Shown: positions 39,948 to 51,057, numbered from the stretch's first letter. The stretch: 64,000 bases of DNA from Clostridiaceae bacterium (GCA_021771025.1 JAETPW010000001.1:1-64000), one strand, 5' to 3'. Notes: a model not told the origin generated them from the sequence alone. Made by a program: numbers and translations.

Positions 39948-41105
39948 ATGGCGATTCGCTTTATGTTAAATGAAACATCTTATTTTGGAGAAAAGGCAAG
40001 AGAACATTTGCCAGAAGAAATTCAAAAACATCAATTTAAAAAAGTATTTTTAGTGAGTGATAAAGCTTTAGTAGAAGCTGGTGTCACAGAAAAAGTGGAA
40101 CAAATTTTAAAAGAAGCAAAGATAGAGTATACTTTGTATGATGAAATAAAACCAAATCCAACTATACAAAACGTAACTGATGGAGTAAAAGCCTGCCAAA
40201 AATCAGAAGCAGATGTAATTGTCGCTGTAGGGGGAGGATCAAGTATTGATACATCAAAGGCAATTTCAATCATCATGACTAATCCAGATCGTGCAGATGT
40301 TGTTTCTTTAGAAGGTGCCTCAGAAACAGAAAATCGTGGTATGCCAATTATTGCCTTACCAACAACAGCAGGAACGGCGGCAGAGGTTACCATTAATTAT
40401 GTCATTACTGATGAAGAAAGAAAAATAAAAATGGTATGTGTAGATCCAAACGATATTCCTATCGTAGCTATTGTTGATTCAGAATTAATGGCTTCTATGC
40501 CAAAATCATTAGCAGCAGCCACAGGAATGGATGCGTTAACCCATGCAGTAGAAGGATATATCACCAAAGCACATAACGAAATGTCAGATATGTTCCATTT
40601 AAAAGCCATTCAAATGATATTCAGTAATTTAGCAGCAGCAGTAAATGATAAAAATAAAGAAGCCATCAACAAAATGGGAATGGCACAATACATTGCGGGA
40701 ATGGGATTTTCCAATGTGGGGTTAGGAATAGTTCATTCCATGGCACACCAATTAGGTGCAGTATATGACACACCACATGGAATAGCTAATGCGATGTTAC
40801 TTCCTCTTGTTATGGAATATAATGGAGAAGTATGTACAGAAAGATTTCGTGAAATATTAGTCGCATTAGGATATCCAGCCCAAAACTACACCGAAGAAGA
40901 AGTGGTCAAAACATTTGTGGGAAGATTAAAGGATTTAGCAGAAGAAGTAGGCATAACAACAACCATTGCAGATTATGGAGCAAGAAAAGAAGATATCGAA
41001 ATGCTTGCTGAAAAAGCCATGAATGACCCATGCAAACCAGGAAATCCAAGGGAGACAAGTAAAGAAGACTTTATCCAATTATACAAAAAAGCCTTAGAAG
41101 TATAA
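39948..41105 (+). CDS. Iron-containing alcohol dehydrogenase
   Basis: VGGGSSIDTSKAISI, ALPTTAGTAAEVT, GMDALTHAVEGY, GIVHSMAHQLGAVYDTPHGIANAMLLP. Confidence 0.95.
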   Translation: MAIRFMLNETSYFGEKAREHLPEEIQKHQFKKVFLVSDKALVEAGVTEKVEQILKEAKIEYTLYDEIKPNPTIQNVTDGVKACQKSEADVIVAVGGGSSIDTSKAISIIMTNPDRADVVSLEGASETENRGMPIIALPTTAGTAAEVTINYVITDEERKIKMVCVDPNDIPIVAIVDSELMASMPKSLAAATGMDALTHAVEGYITKAHNEMSDMFHLKAIQMIFSNLAAAVNDKNKEAINKMGMAQYIAGMGFSNVGLGIVHSMAHQLGAVYDTPHGIANAMLLPLVMEYNGEVCTERFREILVALGYPAQNYTEEEVVKTFVGRLKDLAEEVGITTTIADYGARKEDIEMLAEKAMNDPCKPGNPRETSKEDFIQLYKKALEV

Positions 41106-41109
41106 AAAG

Positions 41110-41235
41110 CCAATTTGTCCATTTGGGGACGTTTCTTTTTGGGACATTTTTTGTCCAATTGGGGACGGGTACAAAAAGGACATTTCTATTCGTATTTTTA
41201 GTAACAATGGTTACTAAGAATAAATAGAAATGTCC
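41110..41235. repeat. REP-like GGGGACG family element cluster
   Basis: gtccatttggggacgtttctttttgggac...gtccaattggggacgggtacaaaaaggacatttctattc...gaaatgtccttaag. Confidence 0.75.
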
Positions 41236-41278
41236 TTAAGTGTTAATTAAACAGATATTTATTTACTTTCTTCAATTT

Positions 41279-41743
41279 TTAAAATTTTGATTTTTCATAG
41301 TTATAAGGAATACTAGTTCCCACAACTACGTCTTCTATTTTTTCAAGAATAAGCCAATCGTCCATATTCCCTTGATGATCAAAGGCAAGTGGAGTGATTT
41401 CTTTTACGTTTTCAAATTCCACTAAACATAGACATTTTTTATGCCAACGAGTTTTTTGTTTGTCGGTCAAATTTAATTTAGATTGATTTTTGTCTAGTGT
41501 TTGGGTGATTTCTTCATCGGTTAATTTAATCAAATTTTCAACGTGTTTTACTGTGGCTGTTGCCGTAATTTGTAGAGATCCTTTTTCCATAAAATAGAGT
41601 TGTTCACCTTCAAAAACTCGGCTGTGTGGTATTTTTCTTCCTGCTGCTCCACGAACAATCATTGTTTTTGTTCCCGCTAAAATTTTGTCTAAGACTTTTT
41701 CTCCTTTTTTTCCTGTGTTATCACAATAAACTAAATGTACCAT
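41279..41743 (-). CDS. Hypothetical protein, possibly ASCH/PUA-like
   Basis: aggaggaa SD before ATG; mixed alpha/beta pattern. Confidence 0.5.
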   Translation of the reverse strand: MVHLVYCDNTGKKGEKVLDKILAGTKTMIVRGAAGRKIPHSRVFEGEQLYFMEKGSLQITATATVKHVENLIKLTDEEITQTLDKNQSKLNLTDKQKTRWHKKCLCLVEFENVKEITPLAFDHQGNMDDWLILEKIEDVVVGTSIPYNYEKSKF

Positions 41744-41939
41744 AAATTATTCCTCCTCGATTATTGGTATCCAGAGTCATATTTTCCTTTCCCTGAATTT
41801 TATACTATTATATCATATATTTTCTTTTTTTCCTCTTTTTTTTGGTTCTCATTGGATAATAAACTTTTTTTGCCTTGATAGTAGTTTTTCCGGAAATTTC
41901 TCTTTTATACTATATGATTAACAAATAAGACGTTTTCAT

Positions 41940-42085
41940 TTGTCCAATTGGGGACGTTTCTGTTTGGGACATTTTCTATTTTATCTAAACAGGTTACTAC
42001 TATGGTTTAAGGAATCAGAGCTACTTTAGGATAAAACGATTAGCCAGTAACCTAAATAGAAATGTCTCCAATTGGACATCTTGAC
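41940..42085. repeat. REP-like element pair upstream of sigma factor gene
   Basis: tgtccaattggggacgtttctgtttgggacatttt ... aatagaaatgtctccaattggacatc, inverted relative to each other. Confidence 0.7.
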
Positions 42086-42169
42086 AAATAAGCAATATAT
42101 TATTATGATGTGAGTAAATTACCGAGATTAATTTTTGTATTACTACTTTCTAAAAAGAGGGAATGGTCG

Positions 42170-43102
42170 ATGAAAAAAATAAATCAAAAAGAATTACATG
42201 AACTGCTAACAGAGATAAAAAGAAATAAAAGTGAAAGTACATATAACGAGTTATACAGAAAATATAAAGAACTCGTCTATTCCATTGCCTTTAGTATACT
42301 AAAACAAAAAGAAGATAGCGAAGATGTAGTTCAGTGTGTATTTACGAAACTATGGACCATGAATTCACAAAACTTACCGAGTTCCTATGAAGCGAGTTGG
42401 TTATATAGACTAACGAAAAATGAAGCATTAAATTATCTTAGAAATCATAAAAAAACTATTAATTTAGAAGAATTATATTCCATTCACGAAGAAGATGATG
42501 AGATAAAAAAAATACTAGATCAAGATGCGTATAATAGGCTGATTGCTAAACTAAGCCAAAGAGAACAAGAAGTTATTTCCTTGAAGTTAGTGTCTGGTTT
42601 ATCGTTTAAACAAATTTCACAAGTCATTCAAGAACCGATAGGAACTGTTCAATGGAGATATTACCATTCACTAAAAAACTTAAAATTGGGCTTAACCAAT
42701 CTACTTATGCTAATGTTTACATTAGGTATTTATAGAATAATAAAGAGAAAAAATAATTTTTCTGAAACGCAACATACAGAAATAGAACAATCAGATAGTA
42801 CAAGTGAAAAGGAAGATGAAATCAATCAATCAGAAAGCATCAATAAAAGCGAAGAGAAGACTATACAAGACGAAATACCTCGAAAAGAGCAGGAAAACTC
42901 TGATGATGAGATCAAACAAGAACAAGAAGAAACAAACAATGAAACAGTAGAACAGATCATAGCGCAAGAACAACCTCAAGGAACAAATACCATAGAACTA
43001 GGACTACTGTGTATCTCAGGACTATTTTTAATGTTAACGATAATTTCCTTTATTTTTTTCCATAAAAGCCAACAAAAAGTAAAGAAAAAAGTGTCTAAAT
43101 AA
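42170..43102 (+). CDS. ECF-like sigma-70 factor with C-terminal membrane segments
   Basis: Region 2 (YRKYKELVYSIAFSILKQKEDSEDVVQCVFTKLW) and region 4 (LSQREQEVISLKLVSGLSFKQISQVIQEPIGTVQWRYYHSLKNLK) followed by TM, acidic linker, TM. Confidence 0.85.
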   Translation: MKKINQKELHELLTEIKRNKSESTYNELYRKYKELVYSIAFSILKQKEDSEDVVQCVFTKLWTMNSQNLPSSYEASWLYRLTKNEALNYLRNHKKTINLEELYSIHEEDDEIKKILDQDAYNRLIAKLSQREQEVISLKLVSGLSFKQISQVIQEPIGTVQWRYYHSLKNLKLGLTNLLMLMFTLGIYRIIKRKNNFSETQHTEIEQSDSTSEKEDEINQSESINKSEEKTIQDEIPRKEQENSDDEIKQEQEETNNETVEQIIAQEQPQGTNTIELGLLCISGLFLMLTIISFIFFHKSQQKVKKKVSK

Positions 43103-43124
43103 GGAGAGAGGAAAGGGTGATAAA

Positions 43125-44525
43125 ATGAGTAAAAAAATACTAAAAATAGGATTAATCATAGGAATAGGTATTATTCTTATCATAGGAATTCTTTATGCAA
43201 TAGATTTAGGGAGAATGAAAAACAATGAACCAGTTTTGTTTAGTACATGGGGAAAAAATCATACAGCCCCAGAAGAAAAGACTTCTTTAGAAGATCAGGC
43301 AAGCGAAATGAATGTGGTACTATCATTAGAAGATGAAATTAGCCCAAATACAGCTTGGTGTGGTACGTTTAATTTGATCTGGAATGATTTAAAAAACGAC
43401 TTGGCTAAACAGCCAATTGTTTTTACTCCACAACCAAATGTGGTTAAAAACTTAAATCTAGGAACATTTACTACAGCTCATCTAGCAGACGAAAGTTATT
43501 ATAAAGTTTATGGATTGCCAACAAAAGCCTTAAAAGAAGAAATAGAAAAAGCCATCAAAGAAAAATTTAACGAAACAAGTGATATATTAAATAGCTTTGA
43601 TTGGAATAATTCAGGACCAAATGATTATTTTCTCTATGCCATGCTAAAAAAACAATTTGAATTCCCAAAAGTCTTTACTAAATTAGCAAAAGGAACATTT
43701 GGGGATAAGGAAAATGTAGACTATTTTGGAATAGATGCTAGTACGGAGGATGAAGTAAGAAATCAAGTCAAAGTTATTTATTATGATTCAAAACAAGACT
43801 TTGCGATTGAACTAACAACCAAAACCAATGATCAAATTATTATTTCAAGAGGAAGTAATAAAAATACCTTCTTAGCCATATATGAAGAAATTGAAACGAA
43901 AAGACAAAAAGGGAATAAGGCGTTGCAAGAGGGAGAGGTAGTTCAGATTCCTAACATCAATATTGATCTCAAAAAAGAATTTGAAGAATTACAAAATAAG
44001 CCATTTTTATTTTCTAACGGAGATGAATATGTAATAGAAAAAGCAATGCAAACCATACAATTTGAGTTGACGGAAAAAGGAGGAAAAATAAAAAGTGAAG
44101 CAGGAATGATGGTTAATGAAACAGCTATTATTCAGCAGGATGATCCTAGGCAGTTTATTATAGATGGTGAATTTACTATTTTTCTGAAAGAAAAAGATAA
44201 AAAATTACCTTATTTTGCTGCGAAGATAAATGATATTTCTAAAGTGCAAGAAAACGTTACGAAAATTTCCGGAGGAACTAATCCAGAAGAAGGATCGTCT
44301 TTTTTAGCAGAAGTAATCGAGTCAGATCTAACTCATATTATGGTTAAACCAGCAGAAGGAACAAAAGAATTGCAATCATCAGATAAAATTTCCATTCAGT
44401 TAGAAGATAATAATGATATAGTTTATCCAGTAGGAACGAAACTAAACATAACCTATTCAGGAGTAATAAGAGAAACCTATCCCGCTACCATAGATGCCAC
44501 TAACATAGAATTAGCGGTAACTTAA
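43125..44525 (+). CDS. Membrane-anchored protein with possible serpin-like C-terminal features
   Basis: N-terminal TM; FELTEKGGKIKSEAGM...FIIDGEFTIFLKEKDKKLPYFAAKI vaguely resembles serpin hinge/C-terminus. Confidence 0.45.
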   Translation: MSKKILKIGLIIGIGIILIIGILYAIDLGRMKNNEPVLFSTWGKNHTAPEEKTSLEDQASEMNVVLSLEDEISPNTAWCGTFNLIWNDLKNDLAKQPIVFTPQPNVVKNLNLGTFTTAHLADESYYKVYGLPTKALKEEIEKAIKEKFNETSDILNSFDWNNSGPNDYFLYAMLKKQFEFPKVFTKLAKGTFGDKENVDYFGIDASTEDEVRNQVKVIYYDSKQDFAIELTTKTNDQIIISRGSNKNTFLAIYEEIETKRQKGNKALQEGEVVQIPNINIDLKKEFEELQNKPFLFSNGDEYVIEKAMQTIQFELTEKGGKIKSEAGMMVNETAIIQQDDPRQFIIDGEFTIFLKEKDKKLPYFAAKINDISKVQENVTKISGGTNPEEGSSFLAEVIESDLTHIMVKPAEGTKELQSSDKISIQLEDNNDIVYPVGTKLNITYSGVIRETYPATIDATNIELAVT

Positions 44526-44649
44526 AATGTTTTTGTTCCTTTGTTGTTACCACAAACATTTTGTAAGCTAATTATCCATGATAAATCATTATTGAGTAGA
44601 GTCGAAACGAGCAGAAAATACTTCCTGCTTGTTTCAACTTTTTTTGAAG

Positions 44650-45069
44650 TTAATCGTTTTTTCGTAAACTTAACAATTTATCGTGAAAGTGAGCATTACT
44701 TTTAGCTAGACGAATGGGAGTAAGTGCATTGTTGGTAAAGCAATGTTTGGTTTCGCCAGTCAAGACTAAATTACCACTTTCTTTTTCCGTAATGGAATAT
44801 CCTATGCTTAAACGAACTCCATTATATTCTTTAATAAATACTTGAATGAAAATGCTATCATTGAAAGTAACATGATGCTTGAAAGAACAATTTACTCCTA
44901 AAACAGGGATCATAATTCCTTCCTTTTCAAAAGAATCATAGGGGATTCCTTCCTTTTCTAAAAAAGCACATCTAGCTTCTTCTAAAAAACGAATGTAATT
45001 GGAATGGTGTACTACTCCCATTTTATCTGTTTCATAATAATTAATTTTTCGTTCAAAAATAAAATCCAT
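44650..45069 (-). CDS. Acyl-CoA thioesterase, 4HBT/YbgC-like
   Basis: INYYETDKMGVVHHSNYIRFLEEAR. Confidence 0.88.
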   Translation of the reverse strand: MDFIFERKINYYETDKMGVVHHSNYIRFLEEARCAFLEKEGIPYDSFEKEGIMIPVLGVNCSFKHHVTFNDSIFIQVFIKEYNGVRLSIGYSITEKESGNLVLTGETKHCFTNNALTPIRLAKSNAHFHDKLLSLRKND

Positions 45070-45330
45070 AAATGTTTTCCCTTCTTGTATAATAGATTTA
45101 GGTTTTTTAAATGGGATTTACCTATAAACCCATTCATCTATTTTTATAGTATAACTTAAGGCGTGAGGAATAAGTCCGCTCTGAACTCAAGTCATCTGTA
45201 GTACAGAACGATTATCCTGTATCTTGATTAAGTATAAAAATAATTATATCACTAGAAAAATAGATTGGCAAGTGCTATAATAAGGTCATTAGAGTAAAAC
45301 TATTAACAAGAAACAAGAAGGAGCAAAAAC

Positions 45331-46774
45331 ATGAAAAAAATCAATGGAATAATTATGCAGTATTTTGAATGGTATATGGAGTGCCACCAAAATTTATGGA
45401 ATAAAATCAAAGAAAAAGCAGAAGACTTAGCCAGTTTAGGAATAACCGCTGTATGGCTTCCACCAGCTTATAAAGGGATAGGGGGAAGAGATGAAGTAGG
45501 CTATGGTGTTTATGATTTATATGATTTGGGAGAATTTGATCAAAAAGGAACCGTCAAAACCAAATATGGATCTAAGCAAGAATACCTAGACTGTATCATT
45601 GCCTTAAATCAAGCGGGAATTGAAGTATATGCAGATATTGTTTTAAATCACAAAATGGGAGCAGATAAAATTCAAACTATTCCAGCTGTGAAAGTAGATT
45701 GGGGAAATCATAATTTAGCCATTTCCGAACAAGAAATGGTAAAAGTGGCAACGAAATTTACTTTTCCTGCTAGAAAACATAAATATTCAGATTTTGAATG
45801 GAATTGGACTCATTTTGATGGTATTGATTACAACAACGCCACAGGAGAACACGCTATTTTTAAATTTAAAGATAAAAATTGGAGCACAGAAGTAGACGAA
45901 GAATTTGGAAATTTTGACTATTTAATGGGAGCAGATATCGATTTTAAAAATCCAGAAGTCATTGAGGAATGTACCAATTGGGGAAAATGGTATGTAGAAA
46001 CGACTGGAATAGATGGTTTTCGTTTAGATGCGGTAAAACATATTGATTCCTTATTTTACCGTGATTGGCTAAAAGAAATGAGAAAACAATGTGATCAAGA
46101 GTTATTTACCGTAGGCGAATATTGGTCAGGGGAAGTAGAAAAATTACATCATTATCTTACTGAAACAGAAGGGGAGATGTCCTTATTTGATGTTCCCTTG
46201 CACTATCGCCTAGAAAGCGCATCAAAAGATGCCAATTACGATTTATCCACAATCTTAGATCATACCTTAGTCAAAGAAAATCCAAGTAAAGCAGTTACCT
46301 TTGTAGACAATCATGATACTCAACCCCGGTCAAAGCCTTCAAAGTTTTATTGAACCTTGGTTTAAGCCATCTGCTTATAGCCTTATTTTACTAAGGCAAG
46401 ATGGATACCCTTGTGTTTTCTATGGTGATTTCTATGGGATAACCAATCAAGATATACCACCAGTAAGTGGATTACAAACATTGATGGAACTGAGAAAAGA
46501 AAAAGCCTATGGAATTCAACACGATTATTTTGACCACCCTCATACCATTGGCTGGACGTTAGAGGGTGATGAAGAACACTTGTCATCTGGGCTTGCCACT
46601 CTGATAACTAACCAAGGAGAAGCGGAAAAAAGAATGTATGTAGGAGAAAATCATCAAGGAGAAAAATGGATTGATGCCCTAAATAATTGTCAGCAAGAAA
46701 TATGGATAGACGATCAAGGCTATGGAAACTTTAAAGTAGCAGAAAAGTCTGTATCAGTGTGGGTTAGTAGTTGA
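45331..46774 (+). pseudogene. Cytoplasmic alpha-amylase (GH13), frameshifted near 46325
   Basis: ORFs 45331-46353 and 46313-46774 are two halves; [11 protein letters not shown] continues as [14 protein letters not shown] if one C of CCCC is removed. Confidence 0.88.
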
Positions 46775-46960
46775 TTTGGAAATAATAGGATACATTTACG
46801 TTTTAAAATAAGGAGAGCTTACTAAAAACCTCCAAGAACGTAGACAAGGAAGGCTTACTAAATTTTTGACAGACTATTGTAACTTATCGTTTCATAAAAA
46901 ATACCAAAACAGTATTACTGTTAAAATTTATTATTTAAAAAAGTATAGGAGGTATTATCA

Positions 46961-47644
46961 ATGATAGAAGAGGTAAAAAAGCAAGTATTTGAAATATTAG
47001 GTAAAGATGATTCTGGACATGGAATGGAGCATATAAATAGAGTTCTAGATTTATCGTTAAAATTTGCTAAACAAGAAAAGGGAAATAGAGATATCGTTTC
47101 TTTGATTGCATTATTACATGATGTAGATGATTATAAGTTGTTTGGAATAAATAATGCTGAAAATCTCACCAATGCTAAAAGTATCATGTGTGACTGTAAT
47201 ATAGCTAAAGATATACAAAATCAAGTATGTCTAGAAATTAATAATATTGGTTATAACAAAAGATTAAAAGGATATTGCCCAACAAGTATTGAAGGTAAGA
47301 TAGTATCTGATGCCGATATGTGTGATGCATTGGGTGCTAATGGTATTATAAGAGTTTATACATATAATATGAAAAATGGCAGACCTCTTTTTGATAAAAA
47401 TGTATTTCCTATGGAAGAGATAACAGCGGAAAAATATACTAAAAAATGCTCTGATAGTAGTGTATGTCATATGTTTGAGAAAATATTAAAACTCAAAGAT
47501 CTAATGCTGACAGAATCAGGCAAAAAAGAAGCAAAGTCGAGACATCAAATTGTTGTGGATTTTCTATATCATTTATTTGATGAAGAAAATGCTCCTGAGT
47601 GGGTTGAGTATTTAGACAATTATATAAAAAAGAGCAATGGATAG
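46961..47644 (+). CDS. HD domain phosphohydrolase
   Basis: GHGMEHINRVLDLSLKFA, IALLHDVDDYKLF. Confidence 0.88.
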   Translation: MIEEVKKQVFEILGKDDSGHGMEHINRVLDLSLKFAKQEKGNRDIVSLIALLHDVDDYKLFGINNAENLTNAKSIMCDCNIAKDIQNQVCLEINNIGYNKRLKGYCPTSIEGKIVSDADMCDALGANGIIRVYTYNMKNGRPLFDKNVFPMEEITAEKYTKKCSDSSVCHMFEKILKLKDLMLTESGKKEAKSRHQIVVDFLYHLFDEENAPEWVEYLDNYIKKSNG

Positions 47645-47782
47645 GGACGTGGATAGTAATTGAGAAAAACGTATAAGAAAAAAATTTTAAATCATATAGA
47701 TTTTTAACTAAAAATAGATTATAATAACACAAACAAGTTATACAAAAACACCAGAAAATAGAGAGAAGAGGAGGAAAAAGGT

Positions 47783-48457
47783 ATGCAAAGAACAAAATTG
47801 AAAGATAGAATTATGCCAACATACACCAAAGGAGAAGAAATATTCAACATGACATCTCACATCGTAGGTGGAGTGTTAGGAATAGTAGCCACTGTACTAT
47901 GTGTAGTATTTGCTGCTATCCATAACAATGGCTATGGAATCATTAGTGGAGCCATCTATGGTTTTACCATGATATTGTTGTACACTATGTCAAGTATTTA
48001 TCATGGGTTAAAACCAGACCGTTTTTCCAAACGAGTATTTCAAGTATTAGACCACTGTTCCATTTATCTATTAATTGCGGGGTCTTATACTCCATTTGCC
48101 TTAGTATCTTTCCTTAGACATGACCCTGCCTTAGGGTGGACAATTTTTGCTGTCATTTGGGCAATGGCAGTTATAGGAATAGTGCTAAACTCCATTGACA
48201 TCAAAAAATTCAAAGTATTTTCCATGATCTGCTATTTAGGTATGGGCTGGTGTATTATCTTTACGGCTAATTTATTACCAGCATTATTAGGAACAGCAGG
48301 TGTAACCTTATTAGTAGCGGGAGGAGTAGCCTATTCAGTAGGAGCTATATTATATGGTTTAGGTAGAAAACATAAATGGATGCACTCTATTTTTCATTTA
48401 TTTATTTTATTAGGAAGTTTATTGCAATTTTTCTGTATATTGTTATATGTCATGTAA
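47783..48457 (+). CDS. Hemolysin III / PAQR family membrane protein
   Basis: YTKGEEIFNMTSHIVGGVLG, SIYHGL, LDHCSIYLLIAGSYTPF. Confidence 0.92.
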   Translation: MQRTKLKDRIMPTYTKGEEIFNMTSHIVGGVLGIVATVLCVVFAAIHNNGYGIISGAIYGFTMILLYTMSSIYHGLKPDRFSKRVFQVLDHCSIYLLIAGSYTPFALVSFLRHDPALGWTIFAVIWAMAVIGIVLNSIDIKKFKVFSMICYLGMGWCIIFTANLLPALLGTAGVTLLVAGGVAYSVGAILYGLGRKHKWMHSIFHLFILLGSLLQFFCILLYVM

Positions 48458-48472
48458 CTTTAAACCGACTTG

Positions 48473-48542
48473 TTACCCAATTTGGGGACGGGGTGAAAAA
48501 AGGTAAAATTACCTTTTTTCACCCCGTCCCCAAATTGGGTAA
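48473..48542. repeat. 70-bp near-perfect palindrome, REP-like/bidirectional terminator
   Basis: 34-bp arms ttacccaatttggggacggggtgaaaaaaggtaa / ttaccttttttcaccccgtccccaaattgggtaa with 2-nt spacer. Confidence 0.95.
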
Positions 48543-48636
48543 TTAAGATTTTATTCATAAATTCTTAAGGGATTTTTTCTTGTATTTTATCAAGGGGAAT
48601 GGTAAAATGAGGTAAAGTAAAAAGAGGAGGTACGCT

Positions 48637-49554
48637 ATGGCAGAGTTAGCGCTGGTGTGCAAAAATTTGCACAAGAAAATTGGACAGAAAGATATTCTTA
48701 AAGATGTTTCCTTGCAAATTGAAAGAGGAGATATTTTAGGATTTATTGGGCCAAATGGAGCGGGTAAGACAACGACCATAAAATTGATTTTAGGTTTGCA
48801 AAGTATTACTTCAGGAACAGTATTAATTAATGGTTATGATATTGAAAAAGAGTTTACTAAAGCAATTAAACAGGTGGGAGCTATTGTTGAAAATCCAGAT
48901 TTGTATATGTATCTTTCTGGCTATCAAAATTTAAAATTAATTGCTAATTTATACCCAGGGGTGACGAAGAAAAGAATCGATGAAGTCGTAAAATTAGTAG
49001 AATTGGAAAACCGAATTCACGATAAAGTTTCCAAATATTCTTTAGGAATGAGGCAACGTTTAGGTGTGGCACAAGCGATTTTACATCAGCCCAATTTACT
49101 AATTTTAGATGAACCAACCAATGGGCTAGATCCAAAAGGAATAAAATCAATGCGTGAATTGTTAGTTAAATTAGCTAAAGAAGAAAATATGGCTGTATTA
49201 ATTTCTAGTCATAATTTGTCTGAATTAGAAAGTTTTTGTAACAAAGTATGTATGATTCAAAATGGAGAAATTATTGAAACAAGTGATATAGAAGAAGTGA
49301 AAAAGGTAGATAGCGAAGAAACGTATACGTTCCGTGTAGATAACCTTAAACAAGCAAAATTAGTTTTAACACAGGCTAAGCATTGGGAGGCAGTTAATGA
49401 AACCACTTTTAAGGTGCAAGCAAAACAAGAAGAAATTCCAGAAATGGTAAAGGAATTAGTAAAACAAGAAGTTAAGATCTATGAAGTCAAAGAGGAAACC
49501 ATGAGCCTTGAAGATGCCTTTTTGAAAAAGACAGGGGGTAATGTCATTGATTAA
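48637..49554 (+). CDS. ABC transporter ATP-binding protein
   Basis: GPNGAGKTTTIKLILGL, YSLGMRQRLGVAQAILHQPNLLILDEPTNGLDP. Confidence 0.95.
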   Translation: MAELALVCKNLHKKIGQKDILKDVSLQIERGDILGFIGPNGAGKTTTIKLILGLQSITSGTVLINGYDIEKEFTKAIKQVGAIVENPDLYMYLSGYQNLKLIANLYPGVTKKRIDEVVKLVELENRIHDKVSKYSLGMRQRLGVAQAILHQPNLLILDEPTNGLDPKGIKSMRELLVKLAKEENMAVLISSHNLSELESFCNKVCMIQNGEIIETSDIEEVKKVDSEETYTFRVDNLKQAKLVLTQAKHWEAVNETTFKVQAKQEEIPEMVKELVKQEVKIYEVKEETMSLEDAFLKKTGGNVID

Positions 49555-51016
49555 TTTAATTCGTAATGAATTTGCTAAGATTTTTCATAAGAAAAGTTTA
49601 TGGATTGTGGCTATATTACTGGTTGTTATCAGTATCACGATGAACGTAATGATTAAACAAACCAGCCAAAATCAATATCAAAATCAGTATATGTATTCAG
49701 AAGCATATGTAAATTATGTAAAAGAAGATCTAGCTAAATTAGATCCTAAAAAGCCAAGTGACAATGCTTTGTATATAGACACCAAAACAAACTTAGATAT
49801 GGTGGAATTAATGAACCAATTTGAGGAAGACTCTTGGCAAAGACAAGTAATCGAAAAATCAGTTTCACCAGTTATTCGAGAGAAAAATCAATTTGAATTT
49901 AGCTTAGAAAAAAATGAAACAGCCTTAAAAGAAAAACAAGCAGAATATCAGCAAATTTGCCAAAAATTAGAAGAAGGAGACTGGAAATATTTTGCTGAGC
50001 GAGAATTAAACGAAATTAATGAACAAATAGCACAAATGGATCAAGATCAAGCACAAGAACAAATACTCAAAACACAAGCGCAAGAAGGCAAACTACAAAA
50101 TGGGCAATTAGAAATCCAAAAACAAGCTGTTATTTGGCGTTTAGAGAAGAATATCCCTTATGGCAATTCTTATTTAAGCCGAGCTATTGATATGTACGTT
50201 AATTATTCTTCAGTAGCGCAAAATATAGAGCCAAATAAAGAAAACCAAGAATACCAAGATAGGTTACAATACCAGAAAGCACTAGAAAAAGCAAATTTGT
50301 ATCAATATGATATTGAACATAATACCAACACCCAAGAAGAAAATACAGCACACGGAATGTTAATGGGTGTATTTGGAAATTATGAAGTGATGATTTTAGT
50401 TGTTTTAATCATGATAGCAGGTGTCATGATTAGTGAAGAATTTAACAAAGGAACCATTAAACTATTACTAGTAAAACCGTATAAGAGAACCTCTATTTTA
50501 GCAGCAAAATGGATTACTTGTATAGCCATGATCTTTATCACCATTCTATTCGTTATTGGCGTTCAGTTTATTGTGGGAGGGCTAACCTTTGGCTTTGAGA
50601 GTATGGATCTTCCTGTTGTGAAATATGATTTTGCAAGTAACCAAATAACTACAATGGGGATAACTTCATTCATAGGAATTACTACTTTATGCCGATTACC
50701 AATTTATGTGTTGTTAGTTACATTAAGTTTTGCCTTAAGTACGCTCACGAATAATTCTCCATTAGCCATTGCTTTACCATTGTTAGGCTATATGGGATCA
50801 AGTATGATTAATGCTTTAGCCGAAATGTATAAATGGGATTGGATCCGCTACTTTGTAACGCCAAACTGGGATTTAACACAATTTTTATTTGGACGATTAC
50901 CGAGTATGGAAGGGCTGACGATAGGATTTTCTATCATCGTTTGTTTGGTTTATTTGATTATTATGTTAGTACCAAGTTTTGTGGTATTTAAGAAGAAAAA
51001 TATAAAAAATATATAA
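49541..51016 (+). CDS. ABC transporter permease (ABC-2 type)
   Basis: Multi-TM, overlaps ATPase gene by 14 nt; EEFNKGTIKLLLVKPYKRTSIL. Confidence 0.9.
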   Translation: MSLINLIRNEFAKIFHKKSLWIVAILLVVISITMNVMIKQTSQNQYQNQYMYSEAYVNYVKEDLAKLDPKKPSDNALYIDTKTNLDMVELMNQFEEDSWQRQVIEKSVSPVIREKNQFEFSLEKNETALKEKQAEYQQICQKLEEGDWKYFAERELNEINEQIAQMDQDQAQEQILKTQAQEGKLQNGQLEIQKQAVIWRLEKNIPYGNSYLSRAIDMYVNYSSVAQNIEPNKENQEYQDRLQYQKALEKANLYQYDIEHNTNTQEENTAHGMLMGVFGNYEVMILVVLIMIAGVMISEEFNKGTIKLLLVKPYKRTSILAAKWITCIAMIFITILFVIGVQFIVGGLTFGFESMDLPVVKYDFASNQITTMGITSFIGITTLCRLPIYVLLVTLSFALSTLTNNSPLAIALPLLGYMGSSMINALAEMYKWDWIRYFVTPNWDLTQFLFGRLPSMEGLTIGFSIIVCLVYLIIMLVPSFVVFKKKNIKNI

Positions 51017-51057
51017 ATTATATGTTGTTTGTTAAAACATAATTTTTACTCATAAAA

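Noticed and set aside
46800-46870. Imperfect direct repeat aaggagagcttactaaa / aaggaaggcttactaaa
   Set aside because: Short, two copies, no further structure.
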